Part shown: positions 1 to 13,399 of the stretch, piece by piece
How the letters are laid out: each line of letters starts with the position of its first letter
How positions within the stretch are numbered: the stretch's first letter is position 1
Assembly: GCF_019703515.2 (NCBI RefSeq)
Contig: NC_059372.1
Location: forward strand, 27,765,931-27,829,930
Length of the DNA: 64,000 nt
Reading direction: 5' to 3'
Origin: Myxocyprinus asiaticus
Lineage: Eukaryota; Chordata; Actinopteri; Cypriniformes; Catostomidae
Made by a program: the position numbers and the translations under genes
Notes under the pieces: generated by a model
Told to the model about the DNA's origin: nothing
Seen by the model: only the letters and a program-made list of their open reading frames with translations
Database searches by the model: none

Positions 1-1194
1 GATTGCTTGCAAGATGCCTGTGATAGTATTGTGAAGTTAAAAACATCCAGTATGTAGTGCTGTCATGGCGCACCTGAACAAAGCTTCCAGGAACCAAGGT
101 TTGAAGCTCCACACATGGTGAGCAGTTGTCACAAATTATTACACTAATCCAGTGGCACAAGGCTCTAACACAAGAGGCTAAAAGGTTAGGGGTGTAGGGG
201 AGGTGGTCGCATTCTGTATACACACACTCACTATAGGCAAGGAAAACACACCTAAACTGCCTCTTTATGAATGCCTTCCTCATGCCAATCAAAACATACA
301 GTGGAGCAGCGTCCGGTTCTCCCACCTGTCTGTTTGAATTCAACATTCTACATTAATTTCTCCCGTTGATCTGCCTCTGACAGTGGTGTAAGACCTTGGC
401 AAACTGCAATGCCCCTACACCTGTGTGTGTGATTGGGAGTGAGAATGAAAGAGAAGAAGAGCTTGGGAAACACTAGATGTCCTAATCTCAGAATTACCAG
501 ACAGTTCATCCCCAGAAGTCTGCAATAATGTGAGTTAATCAGTCTTGTAGCGAGTGACTCAATGAATGGAGACAGCAGTGCCGGCTCCAACAAAGGGTCC
601 GTCTGCATTGTGTTAGGTCTCCATTGCTACACCATCAGTCTCACACACACACTCTCAAACACATAGCCTAGGTATGAGCACCCACAGCTGCCTGTCTATT
701 TTAGTCTGGATTTTGACAGCAGTATATCTCTCCCCCCACCGCCCAGATCCCCCCTGAACAATCCATGATGCCTTCAACAGAACAATAGCCAGCAGCTCAC
801 ATAAACCTTTTAAATTTAGAAAGCCCTCAGGCTCCAGAATAGCCCCGCCATTCTGGCGCAATCTCTTGGCTGCCACACAGTAAGCACAGAGAGGACAGAC
901 AGAGTTAACAAGGCATTGAGTCAACACTGACTTCAAAACTCCTAGATACCTGATTTCCCAAGTATATGTGAGTGGATACTCTAAAGTTTCAACTACATGT
1001 TATAAAATGGATTGCTCAGAGTCGTTGTTAAATAGTCAGTATACCCAAACTTTTGGTCTGATCTCATGAAATGTACATTTGTGCAAACCAAAGTTACGTG
1101 GCACGTTTGGCTGCAGTTTCCCAGTGAAATGTCTAGTTGGGGTCAAAAGCGAAAAGTTTTTAAAGGTGAATATTAAATGGATGTTATAATGAGT
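1..1194. other. Intergenic, no gene recognised
   Basis: I see no protein family, RNA gene or clear transposon here. Open frames on the minus strand near 348-608 and 655-936 have no recognisable domains and no splice or start context that favours them. Confidence 0.5.
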
Positions 1195-1795
1195 AAACTG
1201 TACCTCTCTAACCTAAATCTTTAGCCAAAACCTAACCAATAGTGTCCTAAAAGATAAATGAAAGGTGAATAAAACAGACATCCTTACCCTAAACGAACAC
1301 TTAAACCTAACTAATAGAGTTCAAAAAGATAATTTAGAGGTGAACAAAGTAGACATCCTTACCCTAAACCAACACCTAAACCTAACCGATAGTGTTCAAA
1401 AAGATAAATGAGAGAGGAACAAAACAGACATCCTTACCCTAAACCAACACCTAAACCTAACCGATAGTGTTCAAAAAGATAAATGAGAGGGGAACAAAAG
1501 AGACATCCTTACCCTAAACCAACACCTAAACCTAACCGATAGTGTTCAAAAAGATAACTGAGAGGGGAACAAAAGAGACATCCTTACCCTAAATCAACAC
1601 CTAAACCTAACCGATAGTGTTCAAAAAGATAACTGAGAGGGGAACAAAAGAGACATCCTTACCCTAAATCAACACCTAAACCTAACCGATAGTGTTCAAA
1701 AAGATAAATGAGAGAGGAACAAAACAGACATCCTTATGCTAAATGAACGACTTAACCTGACCGATAGTGTTTTAAAAGCAAATTTGGCATGAAAA
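1195..1795. repeat. 75-bp minisatellite, about 8 copies
   Basis: The motif CCTAACCGATAGTGTTC (with variants) begins at 1231, 1306, 1381, 1456, 1531, 1606, 1681 and 1756, a spacing of exactly 75 bp each time. The central copies are nearly identical and the outer ones more diverged, as expected of an array that expands from its middle. The first and last units are partial. Confidence 0.95.
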
Positions 1796-2879
1796 GCACA
1801 TTTTCTGAAGCAACCACTTCATTTCGTGTCACTTCTATGACACTTTCTCTTTGAGCATCCTTGGGTGGACTTAAAGCTCTGTCTCCAAGTCCAAAGTCCA
1901 GCAATCTATCATGTGAGCTAGAGTGGAAGTAATCATGTTGGAATAAGTTTGTAAATGCAGGTGATCTGTTATACAAGCTTTAAAATATATTGTTTTTCAA
2001 ATAATGCATTATAGAGTAAAAGTGTTTCGATATCATAACATAGCAGGGTGTACGTAATAGTGCAGAAAATATGTGTTTCTAAAGTTATAAACTGCCATAG
2101 TACCCATGATTTGTGTGAAAGTGAATAAAACACACAGTTGTTGCGCCTCTAGCTTTCATTTCACCAGGAAACTGTGGCGAAACATAGAAAGTGGCACGCA
2201 CAACTCAGTTTGCAAAAATATACAGGTGGTTATAGTAATGTTCATTCTATGAGACTACGTTAGTTGAATTATATATTAATGCACCAAGTAGCTTTGTTGC
2301 TTAACAACTACATTAGTTCTGCTTTATATGCTATATTTCAAATGACTGATTATTAATAACACAACTTCAAAAGAAATTTAAATAATCACTTTATTCTCTA
2401 TGCCTCTACATGTCCTTCATGTTTCAGAGCAATTGGTCTCAGTTGTAAACTAAACACTGAAAGAAAAAACACATTAATTCACAATAACTGAATTCTGAAT
2501 CATGTTTGATAAGGCTCAAATTAAATTAGTAATATTTCTCTTATAGTAAAGTTCTTAACTCACATTAATTGTCCCTTTTTATCAGAAGCAGTCTCCGCTT
2601 TATCTTTCACAAACTTGTCATATTCCTTGTGTCGAGTTTCAAAGTAATCAAATTCATTGCTTTAAAACTTTCAACGGTAGTTACACCCCATAAAATTCTA
2701 GCAGTGAAAGCTTAAAAATTGACACTCTGCTGTCATTGTCACCCAATTCAAAGTAATTCCACACAAGAGACATTTTCTTTTACATATAATGAGTTGTAGG
2801 CTAATTGTCCAATGCATTTTTCTGCACCCTTTTGAAAAGATAAAATCAACCCTGATCATCAGCTGATCAATGTCCAATT
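1796..2879. other. AT-rich intergenic, nothing recognised
   Basis: AT-rich unique-looking sequence. No coding signal or terminal repeats that I can identify. Confidence 0.4.
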
Positions 2880-3165
2880 ACGAGTCAGAAGAATAGTTTC
2901 TTCTAAATGGGGGTCGCACTGATACAAAATGTGTGTGCTGATACCAAAATCTGATTATTTAGAACAACATCTGCCGATACCGATAGTTTGGTAGTTCTGC
3001 TATTTTATGCTACTTCATTTCAAATCACTGATATTTAATTACACGACTTCGAAATAAATTTCCTGCCGATAGTTTAACTAAAAATGTCCGATACTGCAAG
3101 TAATTGCTATTATCACCCAATACCTGTGTTTGGCCGATACATCAGTGCATCTCTACTTCTAAATG
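2880..3165. repeat. Dispersed repeat fragment rich in CCGATA motifs
   Basis: Repeated CCGATA / GCCGATAC words and an end reading as 'gatacatcagtgcat' resemble the small hAT-like interspersed repeats common in fish. Related words recur near 22920-23010 and 47400-47500. Family assignment is inference; I cannot define both termini. Confidence 0.4.
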
Positions 3166-3759
3166 TAATTAATTACTGAAACTGGTGTCTTTGCATCCCC
3201 TTAACCATTGTAAAAATTAGTGTAATGTATTGCTTATTGCAATCTATTTTAAGTGCTATAAACTTACAGTGATCGAAATGAGCAAAAAAAGACCTGGTGA
3301 CCATGTGCACATGCTCATAACCTCAAGTTACCTTTCCATCTGTCTCATTCTCTCTTAACATTCTCAGCATACTCATTTGCTATCATACTGACAATTTAAA
3401 TAGTACATATAAAATTCTGAGCCCCACTTCAATACACCTACACATCTCCACACTCATTTATGTCTCCTACAAACCCCAGAAACCTTTACCACAGTATATA
3501 CTGTAATATGACAGATTAAGTGGGAAGTGGTATGAGTTCATTCAGTCTTTGGCAGACTTCCATAGATACTGCCACTGTATATGAAATGCCTCTTAACAAT
3601 GAAACACATTTCATGCAGGCATGACTTCAAAGACCCAGGGATTGATGGAAACCTCAACATGGCTCACTCAGAAAGCCCACAGTAGACCAGTAGACACAGC
3701 CAACACGTGTGCACCACAACAGCTGCTGGAGAATACAGACAAGCATAACAGTACCATAT
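3166..3759. other. Intergenic, nothing recognised
   Basis: No gene or repeat structure supported. The open frame starting at 3621 runs into the repeat that follows and has no domain. Confidence 0.35.
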
Positions 3760-4105
3760 TAACCTACATTGTGTGTAATTTCTGTACCACTAGCGTCACC
3801 GAACAGAATTGCGAAAATAATGATTCTTTTCGAACAGGTTTCCATTCCACAAGTTTCCCATCCTCCATTGGTTTGACAAACAGTCACCACCGCCTTAAAC
3901 TTTTACCACTGGTTGAGCCAATGTTGCAGGTTGTTGTGCTGAAACAAACAGAGTAATGTTTTGAAAGTGCCACAAAGTCACTTTGTTTAATTTTTTCAGG
4001 GAAATCAGACTACAAATGGCTTATGTATAGTTGTCTCTGAATATTAAGCTGGGACAGAAGAAGGTATTTTAACAACTGAAAAAACTAAGCACTTCAGCTT
4101 TAACT
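3760..4105. repeat. Miniature inverted-repeat element, family shared with 10655-10885
   Basis: The stretch with ATTGTGTGTAATTTCTG at the left, a central CAGGGAAAT and AGCACTTCAGCTTTAA at the right is matched in order by 10655-10885 (GCATTGTGTAATTTCTGAG, CAGGGAAAT, CACATCACCTTTAAA). Shared order and spacing between two loci support a dispersed non-autonomous element. It explains the 111-residue open frame at 3621-3956, which is therefore not a gene. Confidence 0.55.
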
Positions 4106-6159
4106 TCTTGACCATTACTACACCAAGCACTGATGCTAAAAGCTGGCATGGTGATATATATTGTGAAAAAGGAACATTAAAAAACATCAATCTATGAACA
4201 TAATTTTACTATATTATTAGTTAAGTCACACCAACTTAGTACATCTTTTGAAAAAAAAAAAAAAAAAATCAGTGCACTCAAACTCACACATTTTCAAAAC
4301 AAATCATTAGAATCAATTTAATGCAAAGTCTTCATCATTCTCACAGAATGAGATGACACATGAAAAGCTGAACTCTGAAGTCTTAATTATTCTTAGTTTC
4401 AGGCTTGAATGTTACACTATGTTCAACTGGCACAGGAGCTGAGAAGACAAATGTTTTTTTGTTGAAAAAGAAGAAGGGAGTGGCTGTGAAACAGAAAATG
4501 TCATCCAATCATCACCTTGCACCATACATGGGTAAAGAACTGGTAGCTTTATGGTTTTACTAGAAGAATCCTAATGGCATGGAAGCCGAGTCACTCTTGT
4601 GTAGCTAAAGCACAATCCCTCTGTGCTGCTACATACCAATCAACAACCCTTAGACATTTGGTAGCTTGTTTATAAAATAAATTACAGGAGGCGTCTTGTG
4701 GTTAGAACTTTTGGACGTCTCTGGTTACACATTTAAACTCGATACATACTCTAAAACCATTTTATGAACAGGGCCTAGCAATTTTCTTCTGTGTAACCAC
4801 AATTAACCACAAGGATTTACAACATATGATATATACACACATTTTCACTGTAAATATAATGAGAACAACTTTTAGTCTGCCTAAGGGACTGTGCTCATAG
4901 GAATACACCATATAACAAATGGCCAAATAGTAACAAATGACCTAAAGTACTATGTAGATTATTTTTTTTAAATTGTATTATTTTAATTAATGTATTATTT
5001 ATTAACTGATTAGTGAGGAAGAAAAATTCCATAAGGTGCAAATTTAAGCCACAATGCGGGCAGCTACAGGTGGACAACTAGGTGAAAGATATAAAAGAAT
5101 AAAGTAGCTTAACCTTTAAAAATACACACACACACTTTTTATGTTTTTATTTTTTACTAGATCTGTAAAAGGGGTTTGTAGGCTAGCACGGGGTTACACT
5201 AATGAAGATAAATCTAGAAGGGGACTTGTCTAAGTAGCCAAGTTGATTAAATCATCAAGATTACAGCCTTTTTTCTGGTATTGTCATGCAGGACATGACA
5301 GGGATTGTCTGATACACTGAAATGCTGTGTAAGAGTGTTTACAGCAGTTCAACTAATGCTTTGAAAACTAATTAGGCAATACGAGACAGGAATCAGTGTA
5401 TGTGTGAGGAATGGGCCAGCTTTGCCTTTGAACCCACAGGGGTTAGGGATATAAAGGGTTATTTCTAGTGATATGCACAGCAGAGATGGCAGAGATTCAG
5501 AGTGACATAAAAGGAGATGTCACTCCCCAATCTATATTCATTCTTTGTAACCTCAACCCCTTACCTACTTTAGATGTCCCTTCTATCAATATAGAAGTCA
5601 TCCATTCCTATTCTTACTTGCAACAACAGTCACAAAACAACAGTTCTTTAAAAAGTCTATAATGGATTGCTCATCTGTTGAGAAATTATTCAGTACAAAT
5701 GACTGGATCACAAGCTACATGCTACTGCCATCTATTGGACAACAAGAGAAAGATTTTATTAGGTGGGTTTGTAAAAGTAATCAATTTGTGTATACCCTAC
5801 AAAAACCCCTGATGCCTTTCAGAAAAAAAACATAAAAAATTAATCTGGAATCTCAAACAGTGTTAGAAGCTTTCAGAATCTCTCTGTCATTTTCTTTAAC
5901 CTCTGGCCATTTGAAGACAGTGGTGGTTATATTTTATTTATTTATGTTTGATTATAATTTATAAAGTTTGAATTTAAGGTAATTTGACTTTACATTTCAT
6001 ATTTTCTAAAATTTGGCAAATTCGTGTAGCTAACGAGAATTCCTAAAATTATCACATTTATTCTGAGAAAAAAATACTTATGTGTCATTTTCATTTATTT
6101 ATTTTTTTTTCAAGGTGATTAAATCAAAAGTTTTTATAAATAACTTTCCAATACGTGAA
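4106..6159. other. AT-rich intergenic, nothing recognised
   Basis: Low-complexity AT-rich sequence with an A-run at about 4249-4267. No gene supported. Confidence 0.4.
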
Positions 6160-6660
6160 AGGATAGTATTTGGGGTAAAAATCCCCCCTGTTGCAGGGCT
6201 AAAGGCCCCTATAAAAGTTTTTTTTGAAGTGGGTGGAATAGATTTATGAAAAATGTTCTCATTGACTGATCCAGTCACAGTGTAGATTAATTTAAAAGAA
6301 AATGGTTGACTTTTCTGAAGTGGTTGTTTTGAATAAGCATTATCATAATTTGTTTCTCAAAAAAGCATCTTGTTGTCTCAAAAGTATTTGCCTAAGTAGA
6401 CAAATGTGACCCTAACAGTATCATCCCTATTTTTTTATCACAATAACACCCCCTGGGGGCATTTTACCCCAAATGTGGCGCCTTTAACCTCAAGTGTGGG
6501 GTAAAAGGCTGCCTCGCCAACTTTTATATATTTATATATTATGTATTAAAAACAACATTCCGTTATTATTATTTTTTCCACACAATTTATGTTGCTCTAT
6601 CAATATTCAGTAATATATATATATATATATTCCTTCAGGTGTGCCTTTTGCCCCTTTGTG
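6160..6660. repeat. Region with repeated GGGGTAAAA words in both orientations
   Basis: GGGGTAAAAATCCCCCC near 6172, CATTTTACCCCAAATGTGGCGCC near 6459 (split here by eye) and GTGTGGGGTAAAAGGC near 6495 recur in direct and inverted form, followed by GCCTTTTGCCCCTTTG near 6642. This looks like a decayed palindromic repeat just upstream of nudt16. I cannot place it in a family. Confidence 0.35.
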
Positions 6661-6846
6661 TCCTACTATTAAAATTGAGTAAAGGCAATAGTTCTTAAAG
6701 GACTAGTATTTTGAAAAATACGTGAACGTCAAGTGGTGGCACGTTATTGCTGGCACTAGTTGCAAACAAGCCCATTTTATCTACTTGTCTATACGTGCGA
6801 TTGACACCACAGCTAATTTATTTAATTGTTTTTTGCTCGTCTTGTA

Positions 6847-9216
<2,370 letters not shown>

Positions 9217-9434
9217 CATTAGTTTACACAGCGGTGCCTTTTCACCCCAGGGCCAATACAGCTATCACAGTAGCCCAGCCCCCAATGCCAAGAGGAACAC
9301 CCCCATGTCTTTACCTTAAACTCAGCCCCTGATTCAGCCTTGTACAGTGTGTTGCAAAGTATCACACCTGGTTAATATGGCATCATATGTTTATCCTCAT
9401 TTCACTAATAATCCCTTACTCCAGGTTCACTTAA

Positions 9435-9724
9435 AGGGATAGTTCACCCAACTCAGCCTCATGTTGTCCAAAGCCGCCTGGCTTTTTGTCTTCCAGGGAG
9501 CACAAAAGGGGATGTTAGGCTTAATGTTCAGTCACCATTGACTTTTATTCTATGTAAAAAAAAAAAGATGTAATAAATGTGAATGGCGACTGAGGCCCAT
9601 TCAGTCATCAGTCCCTAACATTATGCCAAACATCTCCTTTTGTACTTTACAGAAGAAAGTCAAGAGGAGTTCGAAACAGCACGAGGGTCATGACGGAATT
9701 CTAATTTTTAGGTGAACTATCCCT
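9435..9724. repeat. 290-bp inverted-repeat MITE with TTAA flanks
   Basis: Ends are AGGGATAGTTCACC at 9435 and GGTGAACTATCCCT ending at 9724, perfect inverted repeats at the tips, each flanked by TTAA (9431-9434, 9725-9728). No coding content. It lies in the likely nudt16 3'UTR or just after it. Confidence 0.85.
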
Positions 9725-9816
9725 TTAATAGGATCACTGCTGGTCTTTACAGGTTAATAATATTTTACTCTCAAAATATTTGTCATGTTCTACAGTACTG
9801 GGGCATAAATGCAACA

Positions 9817-9822
9817 AATAAA
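9817..9822 (+). terminator. Candidate poly(A) signal for nudt16
   Basis: AATAAA about 600 bp after the nudt16 stop. If used, the 3'UTR would include the MITE at 9435-9724. Other AATAAA words are nearby, so this is only a candidate. Confidence 0.3.
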
Positions 9823-10127
9823 TATTACTAAAACATTGTCATAATTATAAACCTTATTAAAATAATTTCAAATAATTTATATAAATGGATATAAGTTAAT
9901 GTGCAAATGTATAATTTATTTTTATGTATATATGTGGCATAAGAGAGTTATGTCAGTGGCACCATTTAATTGGGTTGAAATGTTATTAGAGCTATTTATG
10001 AAAATGTATAATTTGCAAGAGAATAGTTTATTTTCTAGCATGTCTTCTAAGTGCATGCAGGTTATACAAATAAACAGCAGACAGTTTATGAGGCCTTGAA
10101 TCTGTTTTATTGTGTCAAAGCTGTTAA

Positions 10128-10550
10128 AGAGATAGTGCACCCAAAAATGCAAATTCTCTCATCATTTACTCGCCCTCATGTCATGTGTATGACTTACTTT
10201 CTTCTGCTGAACACAAATGAAGATTTTTAGAAGACTATTTCAACTCTGTAGGTCCATACAATGCAAGTGAATGGTGACCAAGACTTTGAAGGTCCAAAAA
10301 GCATATAAAGGTAGCATAAAAGTAATCTATAAGACTCCAGTGGTTTAATCCAAATATTCAGAAGTGATATGTAGGTGTGGGTGAGAAACAGATAAATATT
10401 TAAGTAATTTTTTACTATAAATTATCCTCCCTGCCCAGTAGCTGGGAATGTGCATGAAGAATGTGAATTGCCAAAACAAAAGAAGTGAATGTGGATTTTT
10501 ATTGTAAAAAAAAAAAAAAAAAAAAAAAACATTAAATATTGATCTGAGGT
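10128..10550. repeat. MITE, second copy of the intron-2 element
   Basis: AAAGAGATAGTGCACCC start, then the same ordered words as 7255-7830. An A-run of about 23 bp (10506-10529) interrupts it. The right end is not sharply defined. Confidence 0.6.
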
Positions 10551-10654
10551 CTTAAAATCACATCCCATTTGTAGTACTTAGAATGGCCACAGAGTTGTGC
10601 AATCAGGCTGTCCTACTTGAGTTTTGCAAGCAAGTCTTTTATCTCCAGCTGTAG

Positions 10655-10888
10655 TTTAAAGCTGCATTGTGTAATTTCTGAGTTCGTAGCATCAACAAAT
10701 AGCCCCGTCACAAATACATTTAATTGTTTAAGACGGGATGCTCAAACAAGCAGAATAATGTTTTGATAGTGCAACTGTGTTTACACTTTTCAGGGAAATT
10801 AATAGCTAACTTTCTGAATAGTTGTGTCAGCTTATTAAGATGGGAAAGGAGAAAGTATAAAACACTGGAAAAAATGACACATCACCTT
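10655..10888. repeat. MITE, TTTAAAG...CTTTAAA type
   Basis: Begins TTTAAAGCTGCATTGTGTAA and ends CACATCACCTTTAAA; the tips are inverted. The same family as 3760-4105. Confidence 0.6.
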
Positions 10889-11112
10889 TAAATAACTATT
10901 AAATAGTGTTATTAAGAATACTTTGTTGAACACATCAATTACTGCAATTAGAGTGCAGTTCATTTTAACACAAACCTTTTAGCTTTCCCTTTATTATTAT
11001 AGAAAACCGTTCCACAGAATTCATGACTTTCAGCATTCTCATTACATTTGAGTTAGAAACCTTTGACCTCTAATATCAGATTTATTTGACATAAAACCAG
11101 GCTTGCCCAGGG

Positions 11113-11244
11113 TTGACAATCTTGTGCGTGCGTGCGTGCGTTGCAGTTTATGTTATGTTTGAGTTCAGTTTGTTATTAAAGGTTTATGTTGACTGTTCTG
11201 CCAGTTCCTGCCTCCTCTTTGTCCATCTTAAAAACCTCGTTACA
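11113..11244 (+). repeat. LTR 1 of tandem array (5'-truncated)
   Basis: The 3' part of an LTR sharing GCAGTTTATGTTATGTTTGAG and GTTATTAAAG with LTR 2, ending CTCGTTACA. Its left side is replaced by a GTGC run. Directly followed by a primer-binding-like site (CTGGTGCC). Confidence 0.75.
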
Positions 11245-11576
11245 CTGGTGCCAAATCCTGGGAAGGAGGAGGGATGTGCTGTTGAGGAGTCCTCGCTGCT
11301 TCCATCCGCCGGGAAGTGGAGGAGCCGCTGCTGTCCGCCAGGAGCCGGAGGAGTGGCTGAGGACCAGGCAACAGTGTGTCCGGGGATCGGCGAGCCACTT
11401 TTTCTCTTGTTCTGTCTCCTGCTCACTCTTTCTCTCTTCCCTTGCCCTCTCCTCGTTTCTCTCAGTTTCCAAGGAGGTGGGGAAGGCTGGCCGAAATGGC
11501 AACATCTCGCCACCAGGAGGGGGGGTGGGGTGTAAGTCAGGCTGGAGGTCTCCCCGGCCTGAATCTGGTGGTGGAG

Positions 11577-11824
11577 TGTGACGATGTGGGGGGGTGTAGC
11601 CAGGCCGTGATGACACACGCCTGGCGCTGAGTTGAGTAATCAGTGGGAGAGAGATAACGGGGGGGCGGAGACGGCAGTTCGAGAGAGATGCACGAAGCTG
11701 TGTATGTGTTCGTCTTTGTTTTGCAGTTTACGTTATGTTTGAGTTCAGTTTGTTATTAAAGTTTTACGTTGACTGTTCTGCCATTTCCCGCCTGCTCTTT
11801 GCCCATCTTAAGAACCTCGTTACA
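11577..11824 (+). repeat. LTR 2 of tandem array (248 bp)
   Basis: TGTGACGATG at the start, CTCGTTACA at the end, the TG...CA tips typical of LTRs. Contains a GATAACGGGG / ATTAAAG region like the solo LTR at 14587-14835. Confidence 0.82.
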
Positions 11825-12159
11825 TTGGTGCCGAAACCTGGAAAGGAGGAGGGATGCGCTGTTGTGGAGTCCTCACCGCTGCCATTCGTCGGGAAGTGGA
11901 AGAGCTGCTACCATCCACCAGGAGCCGGAGGATTGGCTGAGGGCCAGGCGACAGCGTGTCCGGGGACCGGCGAGCCACTTTTTCTCTCTCTTGTTCTGTC
12001 TCTCCTGCTTGCTCTTTCTCTCTTCCCCTCGCCCTCCCCTCGTCTCTGTTTACCAGGAGGTGGGGAATGACGGCTGAAAGGGCAACACCTCCCCTCCAGG
12101 AAGGGGGGGGGGGGAGTCAGGCCGGAGGTCTCCCTGGCCTGAATCTGGTGGTTTAGGAG

Positions 12160-12361
12160 TGTGACAAGGAGAGGGGGCATAGCCGGGCCATGATGACGCA
12201 CGCCTGGCACTGGGGGGCGGAGATGCTAGTTTGAGAGAGGGAGCCATACGAAGCTGAGTGTGTGCATCTTGCAGTTTATGTTTGAGTTCAGTTTGTTATT
12301 AAACTTTTACATTGACTGTTCAGCTGGTTCCCACCTCCTTGCCCATCTTAACCTCGTTACA
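12160..12361 (+). repeat. LTR 3 of tandem array (202 bp)
   Basis: TGTGACAAGGAGAGG start and CTCGTTACA end. About 45 bp shorter than LTR 2, lacking part of the region before the CGGAGA motif. Confidence 0.8.
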
Positions 12362-13195
12362 CAGATCATGCAAGAACTTTGCAGACTTTTGTTTTACCTT
12401 TTTTTTTTTTTTTTCTAAACATCTGTGTAGATTTATATAAAAAATTCAAAAGGGTACAAAATACAAATTTAGGGTACCTTTAGCTCATCTGGTAGTCAGA
12501 GGTTCAGCTCCCAGTGATCATACCTACTGAAATGAATTCCATGTTTGCATTATCACCATCCACTATCAATCACTATTCAGCCTCCATTTGGATAAAAGCA
12601 TTTGCAAAAAATGCTCTGAAAATAGAGTGATGAGCATCACAGTTCTGTACATCATCAGCATCTCTGAACAAGAGCTTTGTTGATGTGTTCAGCTGACCAC
12701 TGTCGGAGAGAACAGCTTTGTTGTCACCACTCAGCATTCATTTGCATCGCTGTGCGGTTTCAAGTGTTTGAAGCTAGAGAGATGAAGTAGATCAGAGCTG
12801 TGAGGACTAACTGAACAAGTGGAAACTGAACCGTCCCTAGGGAGGACAGTCCGGAGTAGTAAGGGTTGAAGTAGGATGAGGAGCAAGTGAAGAACCAATG
12901 ACAGCGTTAGCATATCGGAGGTAGCACACCCAATGTTAAACCGTGTATGTTGTTACCTGCCGGAACCTGTAAATCACATCACGTATCACACAAATGTGAC
13001 AACCTGTTATGCTTTTTGTGTCACAATGATCTTGGAGTCACATACTGGCTTCCCCTCAGCCATCCTTCACTGTGGAATTGCCTTTCCAAGCACACATGGG
13101 TGGGGTGATGATTCCTGTACAGGCCATTCGTTTGGCACAAGGGAATTGGAACATGTGCAACAATCCTTGTTCTCACTGCTATTACGTCTATGACC
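12362..13195. other. Intergenic, no gene recognised
   Basis: Contains a T-run (12400-12413) and, at about 12478-12620, TTTAGCTCATCTGGTAG and GGTTCAGCTCCC, vaguely like A and B boxes of a decayed tRNA-derived SINE. Not certain enough to call. Confidence 0.35.
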
Positions 13196-13395
13196 ATTAT
13201 AAGTCATGATCAACTGACTAATCTTGTTTTCAAGTCAAAATATCTGAACATCCTTACTTTACTTGAAAAGCAAAATTGCATAATATATAAGACTTGATTT
13301 CAGAGACTATATCTTGAATTTTGAAGTTTATTTTTCTTGCTCCATTGGTAAATAATTTTTTCTGGTTTTATGCATAAATTTAAAAAGGTTTATGC
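13196..13395. repeat. Dispersed repeat, TTTTCAAGTCAAAATATCTGAA type
   Basis: The word series (AATATCTGAACATCCTT, GAAAAGCAAAATTGCATAA, CTATATCTTGAAT, CATTGGTAAAT) recurs near 19330-19435, 29905-30095 and, inverted, near 28440-28530 and 35210-35310. This is an abundant roughly 200-bp interspersed repeat, not a gene. Confidence 0.6.
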
Positions 13396-13399
13396 TTAA

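Larger units (their letters stand above)
11113..12361 (+). mobile_element. Tandem LTR-leader-LTR-leader-LTR array of a small non-autonomous LTR element
   Basis: Three LTRs end at 11244, 11824 and 12361, each with the terminus CTCGTTACA. After the first two comes a TGGTGCC(G)AAA-type primer binding site and then a roughly 330-bp leader (11245-11576 and 11825-12159) that are clear copies of each other. Neither leader encodes gag or pol; the open frames on both strands here are repeat shadows. The unit (about 250-bp LTR plus 330-bp leader) fits a TRIM-like miniature retrotransposon. The odd number of LTRs suggests unequal LTR-LTR recombination. LTR 3 is followed by unrelated sequence. Confidence 0.82.

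Noticed and set aside
1195..1795. A CRISPR-like array
   Set aside because: The whole 75-bp unit repeats with no unique spacers, and the context is a vertebrate genome; it is a minisatellite.
3621..3956. 111-codon open frame
   Set aside because: It runs into a dispersed MITE shared with 10655-10885 and has no domain or splice support.
11176..12247. Several open frames of 65-146 codons on both strands
   Set aside because: They overlap in multiple frames inside the LTR array and leaders, are Pro/Arg/Ser-rich because of GC-rich repeats, and show no domain.
12475..12620. A tRNA gene or SINE at TTTAGCTCATCTGGTAG
   Set aside because: No paired acceptor stem and no clear tail or target duplication; left as uncertain.
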